Below are positions 16,824 through 26,605 of a stretch of 32,471 bases of DNA, in pieces. Numbering within the stretch: position 1 is the first letter of the stretch; each line of letters starts with the position of its first letter. The notes under the pieces are model-generated. The model was not told the origin of the DNA and made no database searches. It worked only from the letters and a program-made list of their open reading frames with translations. Source of the stretch: Paenibacillus pectinilyticus (GTDB lineage: Bacteria > Bacillota > Bacilli > Paenibacillales > NBRC-103111); the NCBI RefSeq assembly GCF_001700435.1, contig NZ_LYPC01000023.1, positions 1-32,471 on the forward strand, given 5' to 3'. A program made the position numbers and the translations under genes.

Positions 16824-18257
16824 CTACAGAAACCGCCGATGATGCTTCTTCCCATCAAAGCTGAATAATACCGGTTTATCCTCGACCACCGTATGCATGT
16901 GTATCGTTTTGCCCCAGAGCTTATAGATGTACGGCAGCGTCCGCTCCACGTATTTGAGGTCAAGTTCGACGCCTTCGAAACAATGCTTCAAATACAATTC
17001 CCCATTGCGTTGATAATCCCCATCCTCAACTACGATATAAGGGAACCCGCCGTTAACGCGTGAGTAGATGAGTTGATCCCGTGTGTTTTCCCACGTTTTA
17101 TCCGTGATTTTCCACTCGGGCCCTTTCTTCTCAAACACATAGAGATCTAATTCTTCAACCAATGGTTTATTTAAATAGTTACGGATAAACGAGGTATCCG
17201 ACTCGTATTCGCGTACTTCGAAGATTTTCTTTCGTCCCTCACCTGGTTTTCTTCCGAATCTGCGGATTTCTTCGTCCGTCGGCGCATCCCAGCGCTTCTC
17301 GATATCTTCGAATATTTTCACGCCTAGATAATAAGGGTTCAACGAATGGCGGGAAGGAACGACGACGGAGGAGTTCAGCTTGGAGTACTCAATCGTTTCT
17401 TCCTCGGTTAAATCCATCTCGCGCAGGATATGTTGATGCCAGTACGAAGCCCAGCCTTCGTTCATGATCTTCGTTTCGAGTTGCGGCCAGAAATAAAGCA
17501 TTTCATCGCGCAGCATGGTCAGAATATCACGTTGCCATTCTTCCATATAGGGCGCGTTTTCCTCTATAAAAAGAAGAAGATCCTTCTCCGGTTTCGGCGG
17601 AAAGCGCTTGGTATCTTCTTTGTCCAGAGAGACCATAGGTTTATTTCGGCTATCGATGTCCCATAAATCCTCATACCCATACGTAGCTGAGGTCGGCGCG
17701 GCTGGCGTGGAACCTTTGTGCGTTTCTTGCCGGTTGCGCGTTTGGCGATAAGAGAGGGTCAGAACCGGATCGATATGCTCTTGAATGGCAAGTACCGCAT
17801 CAATGAACTGCTCGACGGCATCGATGCCATGTTCGATTTCATATTGATGGATGCGTTCGGCCGTGGCCGACATGCTCTCCACCATGTTGCGGTTCGTTTT
17901 GGCGAAACGCGCGTTGTTCTTGAAGAAGTCACAGTGTGCAAGCACGTGTGCGACGATCAGTTTATTTTGAATGAGGGAATTGCCATCCAGTAGAAAAGCA
18001 TAGCAGGGGTCAGAATTAATGACCAGCTCGTAAATTTTACTTAACCCAAAGTCATACTGGGTCTTCATTCTGTGGAAGTTTTTACCAAAACTCCAGTGGC
18101 TGTAGCGCGTTGGCATACCATAGGCCCCGAAGGTGTAAATGATTTCTGCCGGACAGATTTCGTACCGCATCGGATAGAAGTCGAGCCCAAAGCCTTTGGC
18201 AATCTCATTAATCTCATCTATCGCATATTCGAGCTTCTGGATTTCGGATTTACTCAC
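16824..18257 (-). CDS. spoVR: SpoVR family sporulation protein
   Basis: A 477-residue cytoplasmic protein of the SpoVR family, needed for proper spore cortex formation in B. subtilis; biochemical function unknown. Recognisable parts are the N-terminal [27 protein letters not shown] start, [18 protein letters not shown], and the central EGWASYWH and [20 protein letters not shown] blocks, which are near-invariant in the family. Translation starts with GTG at 18257, which overlaps the yhbH stop (GTGA), so the two are coupled. It is followed by a strong hairpin. Confidence 0.95.
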   Translation of the reverse strand: MSKSEIQKLEYAIDEINEIAKGFGLDFYPMRYEICPAEIIYTFGAYGMPTRYSHWSFGKNFHRMKTQYDFGLSKIYELVINSDPCYAFLLDGNSLIQNKLIVAHVLAHCDFFKNNARFAKTNRNMVESMSATAERIHQYEIEHGIDAVEQFIDAVLAIQEHIDPVLTLSYRQTRNRQETHKGSTPAAPTSATYGYEDLWDIDSRNKPMVSLDKEDTKRFPPKPEKDLLLFIEENAPYMEEWQRDILTMLRDEMLYFWPQLETKIMNEGWASYWHQHILREMDLTEEETIEYSKLNSSVVVPSRHSLNPYYLGVKIFEDIEKRWDAPTDEEIRRFGRKPGEGRKKIFEVREYESDTSFIRNYLNKPLVEELDLYVFEKKGPEWKITDKTWENTRDQLIYSRVNGGFPYIVVEDGDYQRNGELYLKHCFEGVELDLKYVERTLPYIYKLWGKTIHMHTVVEDKPVLFSFDGKKHHRRFL

Positions 18258-19411
18258 GTCGCAGGCACTCCTTCCTGTTTGGTGAAAAAGGTTTTCAGAG
18301 CTTTATACACTTCGCCTTTTTCACGGATGACATAATGCAGAAACTTCGGGTTGTTTATATGGCGGAAGGCAGACATCAGCGTAGAACTGCGGTTATATTG
18401 ATTCACTTCTCCGTAGCCGAACATATTGGAGCGTTCCATTAATTGGGTAATTAGCTTGACACAGCGCTCGTTATCGGAGGTCAAATTATCGCCGTCTGAG
18501 AAATGGAACGGATAAATATTGAACTGGGAAGGAGGGTACCTTTTATCAATAATATCAATAGCTGTTTGGTAGGCAGAGGAGCAAATCGTGCCCCCGCTCT
18601 CTCCCTTGGTGAAAAACTCTTCCTCTGTGACCTCCTTAGCCTCTGTATGATGCGCGATGAACACAATTTCCACGTTCTCATACTTCGTGCGTAGGAAGCG
18701 GGTCATCCAGAAGAAGAAGCTGCGGGCTATGTACTTCTCGAACGAGCCCATGGAACCCGAGGTATCCATCATGGCAATAATCAACGCATTCGAGTGCGGT
18801 TTCTCGACTTCTTCCCATGTTTTGAAGCGAAGATCATCTGGACTGATATGGTGGATGCCGGGTGAGGTGGAGCGGGAATTGCGGCGCATGTTTTCTAAAA
18901 TCGTACGTTTCTTATCGATGTTGGACATGATCCCTTTTTTACGAATATCGTTAAAAATCACTTCGGTGGACGTCATATTCCGCTTATCTTTTTGCTGCAA
19001 ATTCGGCAGCTCCAGCTCCGAGAATAACATCGCTTGCAGCTCTTCCATACTGACTTCCGCTTCGTAATAATCCTCGCCGGCTTGATCGCCAGCCCCTTCA
19101 CCTTTACCAGGTCCTTGCGCTGGCTGCGGATCTGTGCCTAGCACATCGCCGACTTTAGAGTCGCCGTCACCTTGCCCAACATGCTTCCCTTTGTTGAAAT
19201 TATAGCGGAATCGGTACTCGTCTAAGCTTTTTATCGGTACCTTCACGACTTGTTTTCCGTTAGACAAGACAATGCTTTCATCTGTAACCAGATCAGGAAG
19301 GTTCTGTTTAATGGCATCTTTGACCTTCTCTTGATGTCTGGTTTGATCTTGGTATCCTTTGCGGTGAAGTGACCAATCCTCTTTGGAAACGATAAATAAC
19401 GGCTCTGTCAT
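18254..19411 (-). CDS. yhbH: YhbH/DUF444 sporulation protein (von Willebrand A-like)
   Basis: A 385-residue member of the DUF444 family; B. subtilis YhbH belongs to the mother-cell sporulation regulon. The N-terminal half is charged and low in structure, and the C-terminal half is a VWA-like domain with a MIDAS motif DTSGS at residues 216-220 and [17 protein letters not shown] after it. AAGGAGGTG lies 5 bases before the ATG. It is co-translated with spoVR. In many Firmicutes these two genes sit with the kinase gene prkA; prkA is not present here. Confidence 0.94.
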   Translation of the reverse strand: MTEPLFIVSKEDWSLHRKGYQDQTRHQEKVKDAIKQNLPDLVTDESIVLSNGKQVVKVPIKSLDEYRFRYNFNKGKHVGQGDGDSKVGDVLGTDPQPAQGPGKGEGAGDQAGEDYYEAEVSMEELQAMLFSELELPNLQQKDKRNMTSTEVIFNDIRKKGIMSNIDKKRTILENMRRNSRSTSPGIHHISPDDLRFKTWEEVEKPHSNALIIAMMDTSGSMGSFEKYIARSFFFWMTRFLRTKYENVEIVFIAHHTEAKEVTEEEFFTKGESGGTICSSAYQTAIDIIDKRYPPSQFNIYPFHFSDGDNLTSDNERCVKLITQLMERSNMFGYGEVNQYNRSSTLMSAFRHINNPKFLHYVIREKGEVYKALKTFFTKQEGVPAT

Positions 19412-19684
19412 GGGGACACCTCCTTGGCGTTTATGATAAGCGGTGGCGCTAATCAGGCATAGGGAAATAAAGCTTGTTATTAAATATATTCAAGAGTGTG
19501 GGGGATATGTGGTGAATTGTTTCGGGAATTTTGCCTAAGAAAAGATGGGAATGTTTTCAAAGTGGTGACGAAAACTTTTGAAAAGTGAATTTCTGATATA
19601 ATATAGACTTCTCTATGAAATAGGCGAATGCGAGGGAACCTAACTCTACTATACATAGCTTTGCAGAATTTGGAGGCATACATC
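19412..19684. promoter_or_regulatory. Divergent region between yhbH and the jet operon
   Basis: A TGaTATAAT extended -10 box at 19594-19602 lies about 80 bases before jetA. No well-spaced -35 is evident (TTGAAA at 19578-19583 is too close). The opposite half should hold the yhbH promoter, presumably for a sporulation sigma factor, but I could not identify it by eye. Confidence 0.5.
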
Positions 19685-21211
19685 ATGGACTACCTAGAAA
19701 TTGGTCAGGTTGTTTCCGGATTTCGGGAACGTATGACCAAGTTGGCCCTTTTTGACCCGCTCTATGAGCTTCAGCGGAAACGTCAAACGGACCGACAAAA
19801 CAAACCGATCGACTTCATGGAACTCGGGCTGCTGTCGTTGCTGTACTTCTTTGAACAGAAGTTGATGCGTAATAACAAGGCAGGTGTCAAAGACTTAGCT
19901 GAGTTTCTTCTGAAGGTGACGGGGAAATTCATTGATTTGGACGATGCCGGATTTGAAGATCTGGCTAGACAGATTACGCAAGTATTTCGCCCGACGACTG
20001 GGAAGAAGCGGGATTTCACCTTTATGAACTGGGAATCCGGTGAGAAGGAGCATATTTATATCTCGATCCTGAAAGCGAATGCCTTCGACTTAAAAACGAA
20101 TACCCAATACTACACGCTTGACGAGGATGGGTTGGAGCTGATCTTCGCGACCAAAGAATTTTATACGGAGTTCCAACTGTCGATTCACCAACTGGTGCTT
20201 CGCAAGCAACTGGAAAAAGGTGAGTTCGAAGGTGCTCTGCGGCAAATTAATGAAATGCGGATTGATGTGGAAGCTCTGCAGGAGCGGATGGTCAAGCTGG
20301 AGCATGAGTTGAAAAGGAACATTGTGTCGGAGGAAACGTTCACACGTTATAAAGGGTTACTGGAAGATATTTATTTGCGATTGCAAATGGAGAATGAAGA
20401 GTTTGAAGAATTACGGCAGTTCGTGAAAGAGACCAAGGATCGTGTTCAAGCGGCAATCGTTAGACAGACAGATCAACGGCCTTATGAGTTAATTTTACGC
20501 ATATCCAATGAGCTTGAAAAGGTACATGGTGAGCATTCTGCTCTTTTTCACCAGAGTATGGTATTGAAATCACATGCCTTGGGCGCAGCACAAGAATCCT
20601 TGTATTATACGGGCCTAGATTCCTTTAATTTCGATCAGGATATTGCATCGCTAATCTTTAGCACGCCGCTGCCTGTGGAGACGATGAAAGGTGTGATAGC
20701 CCCGTTCTTACCGGTTCAAGAGACGAAGTTGTGGTCGCTTCTGACAGTGTGGTCTGAGCAAAATATGCTGGAAGACAGCAGTGGTCAAGAGCGGGATGTT
20801 AAGTTTCTTGAAATTGGCGGGGACAGTCATGAATATCGCTATCAGACGATGCAGAAAAAAGTGTACAAGCTTCTGATGGAGCAGCTTCTGCACTTGATGG
20901 AAGAGCATGGCCACGTGGAATTGAAGTTTTTTATCCAACTGTTTGAAGCGCGTGAAGATACTAGATTGCTGGGAGAGAGAGTCTTCTACGATTTTTGGAT
21001 TTATTTACATCAAAGAAGCCCTTTGCAGGCGGTAGACATGGATCAGCAGCAGAATGACGTGCAGGGGACATTGCTGGAAGATTTGTATGCACTTCTGGGA
21101 AGCCGCTGTTTAATCGTTATCGAAGAAAAGGATATTATTCAAGTGAATGATAGATTTAGCATACAGAATATGTTGATTTCGTGGGGAGAACAGGATGACA
21201 ATCGGACTTGA
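19685..21211 (+). CDS. jetA: Wadjet-type JetA, MukF/kleisin-like subunit
   Basis: A 508-residue protein that I recognise as the JetA (DUF5716-like) subunit of a Wadjet SMC complex, which detects and removes plasmids. By analogy it is the kleisin joining the two JetC heads and binding JetB. The sequence shows an N-terminal winged-helix-like region (about 1-90, FDPLYELQRKR, DFMELGLLSLLYFFEQK), a helical middle with charged heptads (about 190-310) typical of a kleisin coiled coil, and a C-terminal winged-helix-like part (about 385-508). The start at 19685 has GGAGG 8 bases upstream; an earlier in-frame start lacks a site. It is first in a three-gene operon and overlaps jetB by 17 bases. Confidence 0.8.
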   Translation: MDYLEIGQVVSGFRERMTKLALFDPLYELQRKRQTDRQNKPIDFMELGLLSLLYFFEQKLMRNNKAGVKDLAEFLLKVTGKFIDLDDAGFEDLARQITQVFRPTTGKKRDFTFMNWESGEKEHIYISILKANAFDLKTNTQYYTLDEDGLELIFATKEFYTEFQLSIHQLVLRKQLEKGEFEGALRQINEMRIDVEALQERMVKLEHELKRNIVSEETFTRYKGLLEDIYLRLQMENEEFEELRQFVKETKDRVQAAIVRQTDQRPYELILRISNELEKVHGEHSALFHQSMVLKSHALGAAQESLYYTGLDSFNFDQDIASLIFSTPLPVETMKGVIAPFLPVQETKLWSLLTVWSEQNMLEDSSGQERDVKFLEIGGDSHEYRYQTMQKKVYKLLMEQLLHLMEEHGHVELKFFIQLFEAREDTRLLGERVFYDFWIYLHQRSPLQAVDMDQQQNDVQGTLLEDLYALLGSRCLIVIEEKDIIQVNDRFSIQNMLISWGEQDDNRT

Positions 21212-21956
21212 AAATGGAACTGTAATGAAAGCTTTTCGCATCTACACCTTGCTCGCTCGCGATAATCAGGTGGGAAAAGAGTGGCTCCATGCCTACATGG
21301 CGGATGACGTAGTACGTGGACTAGTCGATCAATTCGCGCGAGAAGTTGATTGCGTAACGATCATTGCCGGCGAACAGCTGTATATGATCCCTGAGACGCG
21401 GCTATCGCCTTTTCATATGAATAATGAAGTAATTAAACGCACCTATCTGCGGGCGAATGCCGTGAATGCAGATCTTTATCTCATGTATGTCAGTATCATT
21501 GTGCTCATTGGTGCCTTCTATGATAGCTATCAAACGATGGAGCCTACTAGAAGCTTTATCGGGATTGAAGAGTGGACTGCGCTCGTGAATGAGCGAATTG
21601 CGTTATTGAAAACACATCCTGAGGCGGAACTAAAAGAGATGGAGCAGGAGTTTTCGTATAACTGGACGGCCTTGATTGAAAAATGGAGTGCCATGGACGA
21701 TATCAAGGAAACGGCCGCGAAACAAAGCGGGAATACGATTAGTCGGGTCAGCTTTATGGATTCGGTCCGCAAGTTTCTTATTGCACAAGAACTGGTGATC
21801 GATATTGGCAATCAGGAAATCACCTTGACCGATAAGGCGAAGGTGGTTGTGCAGCGTTATTTTATGGAGTTAGAGTATAATCGCGGTATTTTGGAGTTTT
21901 TATATCAAAGTGATACGAACGAGGGGGAGGGCAGCGAACATGCCAGCGATCTCTAA
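21195..21956 (+). CDS. jetB: Wadjet-type JetB, MukE-like subunit
   Basis: A 253-residue protein placed between JetA and JetC, matching the DUF6063-like JetB subunit (KITE/MukE role) by position, size and pattern. It is largely helical, with a hydrophobic helix at about 89-108 (LYLMYVSIIVLIGAFYDSY) that I read as a buried core helix and not as a membrane anchor. The C-terminal ~70 residues look winged-helix-like (RVSFMDSVRKFLIAQELVI, then ITLTDKAKVVVQRYF). GGGGAG lies 7 bases before the ATG. The gene overlaps its upstream and downstream neighbours by 17 bases each, implying balanced translation of complex subunits. ATG at 21225 is an alternative start. Confidence 0.72.
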   Translation: MTIGLENGTVMKAFRIYTLLARDNQVGKEWLHAYMADDVVRGLVDQFAREVDCVTIIAGEQLYMIPETRLSPFHMNNEVIKRTYLRANAVNADLYLMYVSIIVLIGAFYDSYQTMEPTRSFIGIEEWTALVNERIALLKTHPEAELKEMEQEFSYNWTALIEKWSAMDDIKETAAKQSGNTISRVSFMDSVRKFLIAQELVIDIGNQEITLTDKAKVVVQRYFMELEYNRGILEFLYQSDTNEGEGSEHASDL

Positions 21957-24900
21957 AATACGGTTTACAAATGTGGTCTATGAGGATGGGAATAAGCGAT
22001 ACAACGATGAATTGTTTCATTTTGATGGACATAACGGTGCGATATTGTTGGAAAATGGGGGAGGTAAGACGGTTTTCATTCAGTCCGCCATCCAAGCCAT
22101 TCTACCGCATGAGGAACTAGCCGGACGTAAAATAAAAGAAACGTTAAGTCTCGAGAATGGTCCTGCGCATATTGCAATCGAGTGGATCCTTAGCGAACGT
22201 CCTCGGAGATATGTCGTGACGTGCATCAGCTTGTTTTTGACAGCAACAGGGATGGATTCGTATCGATATGTGTATGATTATCCAGTGCTTGATCCGGATG
22301 CCATTGATCGAATTCCTTTTGTGAAGGAAAGTGCCGGTCATCTTCGAGCGGCCGATAGGGGCGAAATTCATGATTATTACCACCAGATGACGGTGAAAAG
22401 AATGAATGCGAAGCTGCCTGCCACGATGAAAGATTACAAAAAAATATTGGAAAATGATTACCATATCATCGCTTCAGAATGGGAACGTATTGCGAAAATC
22501 AATAGCTCAGAAGGCGGTGTGGAGAGCTTCTTTGATGAATGCAAAACGACGAGTCAATTATTTGACCGCTTGTTGATTCCAACGGTAGAAGATGCCATGG
22601 GCGGATATGAACAAGGCGAGTTTGCCAATAATTTTGAAATGCATCGGGACAGCTTCAAGAAATATAAAGAATTAAAAGAGAAAATCGAAGAGAATAAAAA
22701 AATTCTCGTTGAATTGGATCAGTATGTCCTTCGTTATGCTGCGATGGATACGAAGCAGATGGCCTATGCCGCCGCTCAAGCTGAGACTAAGGCCTATTGG
22801 TTGTTAGTGAATGACCAGAAGAATGAGGAAAACGGCAAGCTATCCCAATGGCATCAGCAGATGGCTGCCTGCGACGAGCAATTTCAGGGATTGGCTCGGA
22901 AAAAGGAATCGCTTCACATTGCGAAGGAAAAGCAGGAGCAATCCGTTCTGGAAACCAAGCTCAGATTGGTAGAGGAAGACGTTGAGTTTAAAGAGAAGCT
23001 TGTACGGAGTGCTAAAGAGAACTACTATTCTTTGCGTTTGGCCGATTACAAGCAACAGTGGAGCTCTGCCGAAGAGCGCATGAACTATGTGCAGCGCGAA
23101 CTCGAGCGGTTTGGGAATACGCAGGAAGAGGATGCTCTGAGGGAAGCTTGGATCCACAATGGCGGGCAAATCCGCAGCATTTACAGCAAGATGGAGCAAG
23201 AGTGGCAGACCGAAGAAGAGAAGCTCATTCAGGAACTGTCTGCTCATCAGAGTAGGATGAACCTAGAGGAAACGATTCTGAACGAGCTTTCAAGTGAATT
23301 AGAGGCATTGAACAAGCAGCTTATTGAACATAGATCCATTGTGCAAGCCCGTGAGAAAGATAAAGACGAGTTGAGAGCTCATGTTTTGACGAATCCGGCA
23401 GTTGAGAGTATGGAAGGCAGCATGTCGGAATGGATGCAACGGGTTCAGAAGCTGGATGAGGGCCATGTGCAGCTGGTGCAGAAGAATAAGGCTTTGGCAT
23501 CCAGCAAAGAGGAAAGCGCGAGCCAGCTGGAAGGCGTGAGTGAAAGCCTCAAAATCGCCTATGTGGAGCGTGCCAGTGCAGAGCACAAGCTTGAAGCATT
23601 TAAAAAAGAGCATCAATCCATACTTGATCAAATCGCTTCGTACAGACCTTCATGGGGAAGGATCTCTTCCGTTTATGAGAAGATGAGCTCGATTGAAGAA
23701 CGGCTTAAAGAGGATATAGAGAAGCTGCAGCTCGAGAAGGAAGCCTATTTGCTGAAAGAGCGCCTTGCTTTCCGCTATATTGATGATTACAGCTCTCAGT
23801 CAACATTTTTTGCGGATGTTTATGTGGCAGGATTGGTGGATAAGTGGAGAAATCAATTCACATTATTGGAGACAGGTATTCACTATTTACAAAGTTTACA
23901 TGTAATCGAACAGGCGATGACTCACCCTCTCTGGTCCGTGACGTTAATTACGACCGAAGCTGAGGTTGAGTTAGTAACAAGCAAGCTGCGGCAGTACGCT
24001 GAAGATATGCAATTCCCGATCCAAGTGATCTCTTCGCAGGAAGCGGCGAATCTTGCCAATCGTGATACACCAGTAGCTGTGAATGATAGCGCGTGGGTTG
24101 AACCGCAGCATTGGCGTGACAATGTAGAGAATGCGGAATTCGTCAGCTGGAAGCAAGCGATATCTCTGAAAGGAGAAGAAGTTCGGACAGCACGCAAAGA
24201 AAAGGAAAGTGAGCTGCAGCGTTCATCTGATCTTCAAGCCTCTTTCGGTCGATTCCTATTGGAATACCCACTAGAGGTCGTACATGAAATGGAACGGCAA
24301 GTGGCACTGCAACGCGAATCTGTCCGTGAGCTAGAGGCACAAGAGGATACGATTAAGAAATCAATACGCCAGGTAGATCAGGAGATTCAGCAGATTAATT
24401 TCGTTATAGACGAGCAAAAAGTGGAGATGGTTCAACTTCAACAGTGGATTGAAAAAGGACAGAAATATGCCGAGTTAGGCTTAGAAATCGTTACTTTGAA
24501 TGGGGCCATTGACCAACTTGTAGAGCAGTCTGATGATCAGCAAAATAAACTGGTAACCAGGCAGCGCTCTATGGAGCAAGCGAAGCTGCAGAACGAATCC
24601 TTGAAAAGTAGAATGATTCATTTAAGAACAGAGAAAGCGAGTCTTCGAAGTCAAGATCTGTACATCGAATTGGGGGATGTGCAGCCCATTGAAGCCAATC
24701 ATAGCTTAGATTGGTTGAAAACGGAGCGTAAAGATTTACATCTCAAACTCAATCGCATCTCCCAAGGGCGTCAGCAGCTGGAAGCAGAGTTGAGCCATTG
24801 CCGCGCAAGCAGATCAACGTTGGAGAGAGAGATGAGCAAGCTTCGTTTGGAACAAGCGGACTTGAATTTGAATGAGACGCTTGCTTTCTCTGTAATGGGT

Positions 24901-26370
24901 GAGGAACAGATGTCGCAGCTATTGTCAGAGCTGAAGGAACACGAATCACGATTGACTCGCGATAAAGAAGAATTGGTGCGCGTGGAGAAACGATTTGACG
25001 AACTGACTACGAGGATCAAATTACTCATTGAACAGTATGGGAATACGCATAAGGATGAAAGGCCGCAGACCTTTACGGAATCGCTGAGCGTCGTGGATGT
25101 ACAAGTCCAAAGTGAGGATACACGTCTACACCAGCAGAAGTCGGCCCTGCAGCAGCAATATACACAAATCCAAGCACAATTAAGTAAAATTGGAGAAGTG
25201 GTTGACTACTTAAATCAATACAAAATCATGCACAGGTTTGAAAATCCGCTTATTCAGGCAGCTTTTATCACACAGGAGCAGAAGGCGGAATTTCCGTATG
25301 ACCGAATGAAGTGGGTGCGGAAATCCGTGACAGTCCTAACAAACCTGACGAAAGAACTAGAAGCAGAAGAGTCGTCCGTGAAAAAGGCTAAACTTCATTT
25401 TATTGATTTTTGCCGGAAGCAGATCAAAGATGTCAAAATGAGAGATATGGCTGAACAAGGTGTCGAGAACAAAGACAACTATCTGGATCTGACGCAATTT
25501 CAGCAGAAAATGCACAGCCGCATTGAACGCGTCAACCATGTTGCTGAAGAGACGATGCGCACCCATAATCAGCAGCTCGAACAGTATATTATTCATGTGC
25601 ACAGCCATTTGAAGTTAATTGCTTCTGAACTTCGAGATATTCCGAATAAAACGAGAGTTAGGGTCGAGGATCAGTGGCGGCACATCTACTCGTTCCAGAT
25701 CCCTGAATGGGATGAGTTGGAGGCGAAAGAGCATCTGCGCAAGCATTTGGAATGGATTTTAGCTGAACTGGACAGAGGTCACTATCGTGATGACAGCGGG
25801 CAGGAAGTGAAATCCACGGTTCGTAAAGAGATTGAAAAATGGCTGGATACCAAGCAGCTTCTGCAAATTGTATTGCAAGATCATCCGATGCGAGTGTCTT
25901 GCCGCAAAGTAACCAATGAGAATAACGTGACGAAGGCTTCCTTCTCGTGGGAACAGTCTAATAATTGGTCTGGCGGGGAAAAATGGAGCAAGAATATGAC
26001 GTTATTCTTAGGTTTACTCAACTATGTGGCTGAAAAACGCCAGCATATACAAGCGAACATGAAGAGACATCGCACAGTGATCCTAGATAACCCTTTCGGG
26101 AAGGCATCGAGTGATCATGTGTTAAGCCCTGTCTTTTTTATCGCTGAACAGCTTGGGTTTCAAATTATAGCACTCACTGCCCATGCGGAAGGCAAATTCC
26201 TCAAGGACTATTTCCCAGTCGTCTTTAGTTGCAGGCTCAGACAAGCAGCAAATGGAAACAAGCTGGTCATGACCAAAGAAAAGGAAATTAATCAAGCTTA
26301 TTTCCGTGATCATGCACCGTTTTCCTTAGAGAGACTGGGAGACGTTAAACAGATGGAGTTATTCGTTTAA
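21940..26370 (+). CDS. jetC: Wadjet-type JetC, SMC/MukB-like ATPase
   Basis: A 1476-residue SMC-like motor. Seen: N-terminal head with Walker A LLENGGGKTVF (Lys43); long coiled coils (about 270-620 and 740-1270) rich in Glu, Gln, Lys and Leu; a globular hinge-like section (about 625-730, FADVYVAGLVDKWR to WVEPQHWRDN); ABC signature SGGEKWSKNM (from Ser1344); and Walker B with Asp1383 in VILDNPFGKASS, followed by TAHAEGKF. The residue after the Walker B Asp is Asn, where classical SMC proteins have the catalytic Glu. The protein ends with LFV and looks complete. The start at 21940 has GGGGGAGG 9 bases upstream. No jetD gene follows within the window. Confidence 0.85.
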   Translation: MPAISKIRFTNVVYEDGNKRYNDELFHFDGHNGAILLENGGGKTVFIQSAIQAILPHEELAGRKIKETLSLENGPAHIAIEWILSERPRRYVVTCISLFLTATGMDSYRYVYDYPVLDPDAIDRIPFVKESAGHLRAADRGEIHDYYHQMTVKRMNAKLPATMKDYKKILENDYHIIASEWERIAKINSSEGGVESFFDECKTTSQLFDRLLIPTVEDAMGGYEQGEFANNFEMHRDSFKKYKELKEKIEENKKILVELDQYVLRYAAMDTKQMAYAAAQAETKAYWLLVNDQKNEENGKLSQWHQQMAACDEQFQGLARKKESLHIAKEKQEQSVLETKLRLVEEDVEFKEKLVRSAKENYYSLRLADYKQQWSSAEERMNYVQRELERFGNTQEEDALREAWIHNGGQIRSIYSKMEQEWQTEEEKLIQELSAHQSRMNLEETILNELSSELEALNKQLIEHRSIVQAREKDKDELRAHVLTNPAVESMEGSMSEWMQRVQKLDEGHVQLVQKNKALASSKEESASQLEGVSESLKIAYVERASAEHKLEAFKKEHQSILDQIASYRPSWGRISSVYEKMSSIEERLKEDIEKLQLEKEAYLLKERLAFRYIDDYSSQSTFFADVYVAGLVDKWRNQFTLLETGIHYLQSLHVIEQAMTHPLWSVTLITTEAEVELVTSKLRQYAEDMQFPIQVISSQEAANLANRDTPVAVNDSAWVEPQHWRDNVENAEFVSWKQAISLKGEEVRTARKEKESELQRSSDLQASFGRFLLEYPLEVVHEMERQVALQRESVRELEAQEDTIKKSIRQVDQEIQQINFVIDEQKVEMVQLQQWIEKGQKYAELGLEIVTLNGAIDQLVEQSDDQQNKLVTRQRSMEQAKLQNESLKSRMIHLRTEKASLRSQDLYIELGDVQPIEANHSLDWLKTERKDLHLKLNRISQGRQQLEAELSHCRASRSTLEREMSKLRLEQADLNLNETLAFSVMGEEQMSQLLSELKEHESRLTRDKEELVRVEKRFDELTTRIKLLIEQYGNTHKDERPQTFTESLSVVDVQVQSEDTRLHQQKSALQQQYTQIQAQLSKIGEVVDYLNQYKIMHRFENPLIQAAFITQEQKAEFPYDRMKWVRKSVTVLTNLTKELEAEESSVKKAKLHFIDFCRKQIKDVKMRDMAEQGVENKDNYLDLTQFQQKMHSRIERVNHVAEETMRTHNQQLEQYIIHVHSHLKLIASELRDIPNKTRVRVEDQWRHIYSFQIPEWDELEAKEHLRKHLEWILAELDRGHYRDDSGQEVKSTVRKEIEKWLDTKQLLQIVLQDHPMRVSCRKVTNENNVTKASFSWEQSNNWSGGEKWSKNMTLFLGLLNYVAEKRQHIQANMKRHRTVILDNPFGKASSDHVLSPVFFIAEQLGFQIIALTAHAEGKFLKDYFPVVFSCRLRQAANGNKLVMTKEKEINQAYFRDHAPFSLERLGDVKQMELFV

Positions 26371-26377
26371 TCGCCTA

Positions 26378-26512
26378 GCTCATCAAACGGTTGAGGTTTA
26401 TGGATTAGAAGAAGGATCGTTCCAAAAACGAGAGGTATTCGGAAAAGAAGACAATTTGTGGTCATTTGCGTTTCCAGAGTTGGTCATTGATTTGGAACAT
26501 ATATTCCACTAG
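26378..26512 (+). pseudogene. 3' remnant of a Uma2-family (DUF820) endonuclease gene
   Basis: In one frame, with no start codon, the ~44 codons before TAG at 26510 read as the C-terminus of a Uma2 family protein: QTVEVYGLEEG, then EVFGKED, then FPELVIDLEHIF. These are the typical last beta strands and helix of the PD-(D/E)XK-fold family widespread in Paenibacillus and cyanobacteria. The catalytic N-terminal two thirds are absent. The remnant begins within a few bases of the jetC stop codon. Confidence 0.7.
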
Positions 26513-26529
26513 TATGATCTAGACTTAAA

Positions 26530-26584
26530 AGTCTGCCCTATCTCCCGCGGCAATCGGGGAGGTGGAGCAGACTCTTTTATTTTA
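26530..26584. terminator. Rho-independent terminator, probably bidirectional
   Basis: AGTCTGC (26530-26536) pairs with GCAGACT (26567-26573), with inner CTCCC/GGGGAG pairing, followed by CTTTTATTTT. It would end the jet operon plus the Uma2 remnant, and from the other side the broken kinase gene (TTTT on the minus strand). Confidence 0.8.
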
Positions 26585-26605
26585 GAACGATAAACACATC
26601 CACGA

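Noticed and set aside
19578..19602. TTGAAA/TATAAT promoter pair for jetA
   Set aside because: The spacer is only 13 bases; only the extended -10 part was kept.
21460..21540. JetB as a membrane protein
   Set aside because: One hydrophobic helix is present, but there is no flanking charge pattern and its operon partners are cytosolic complex subunits.
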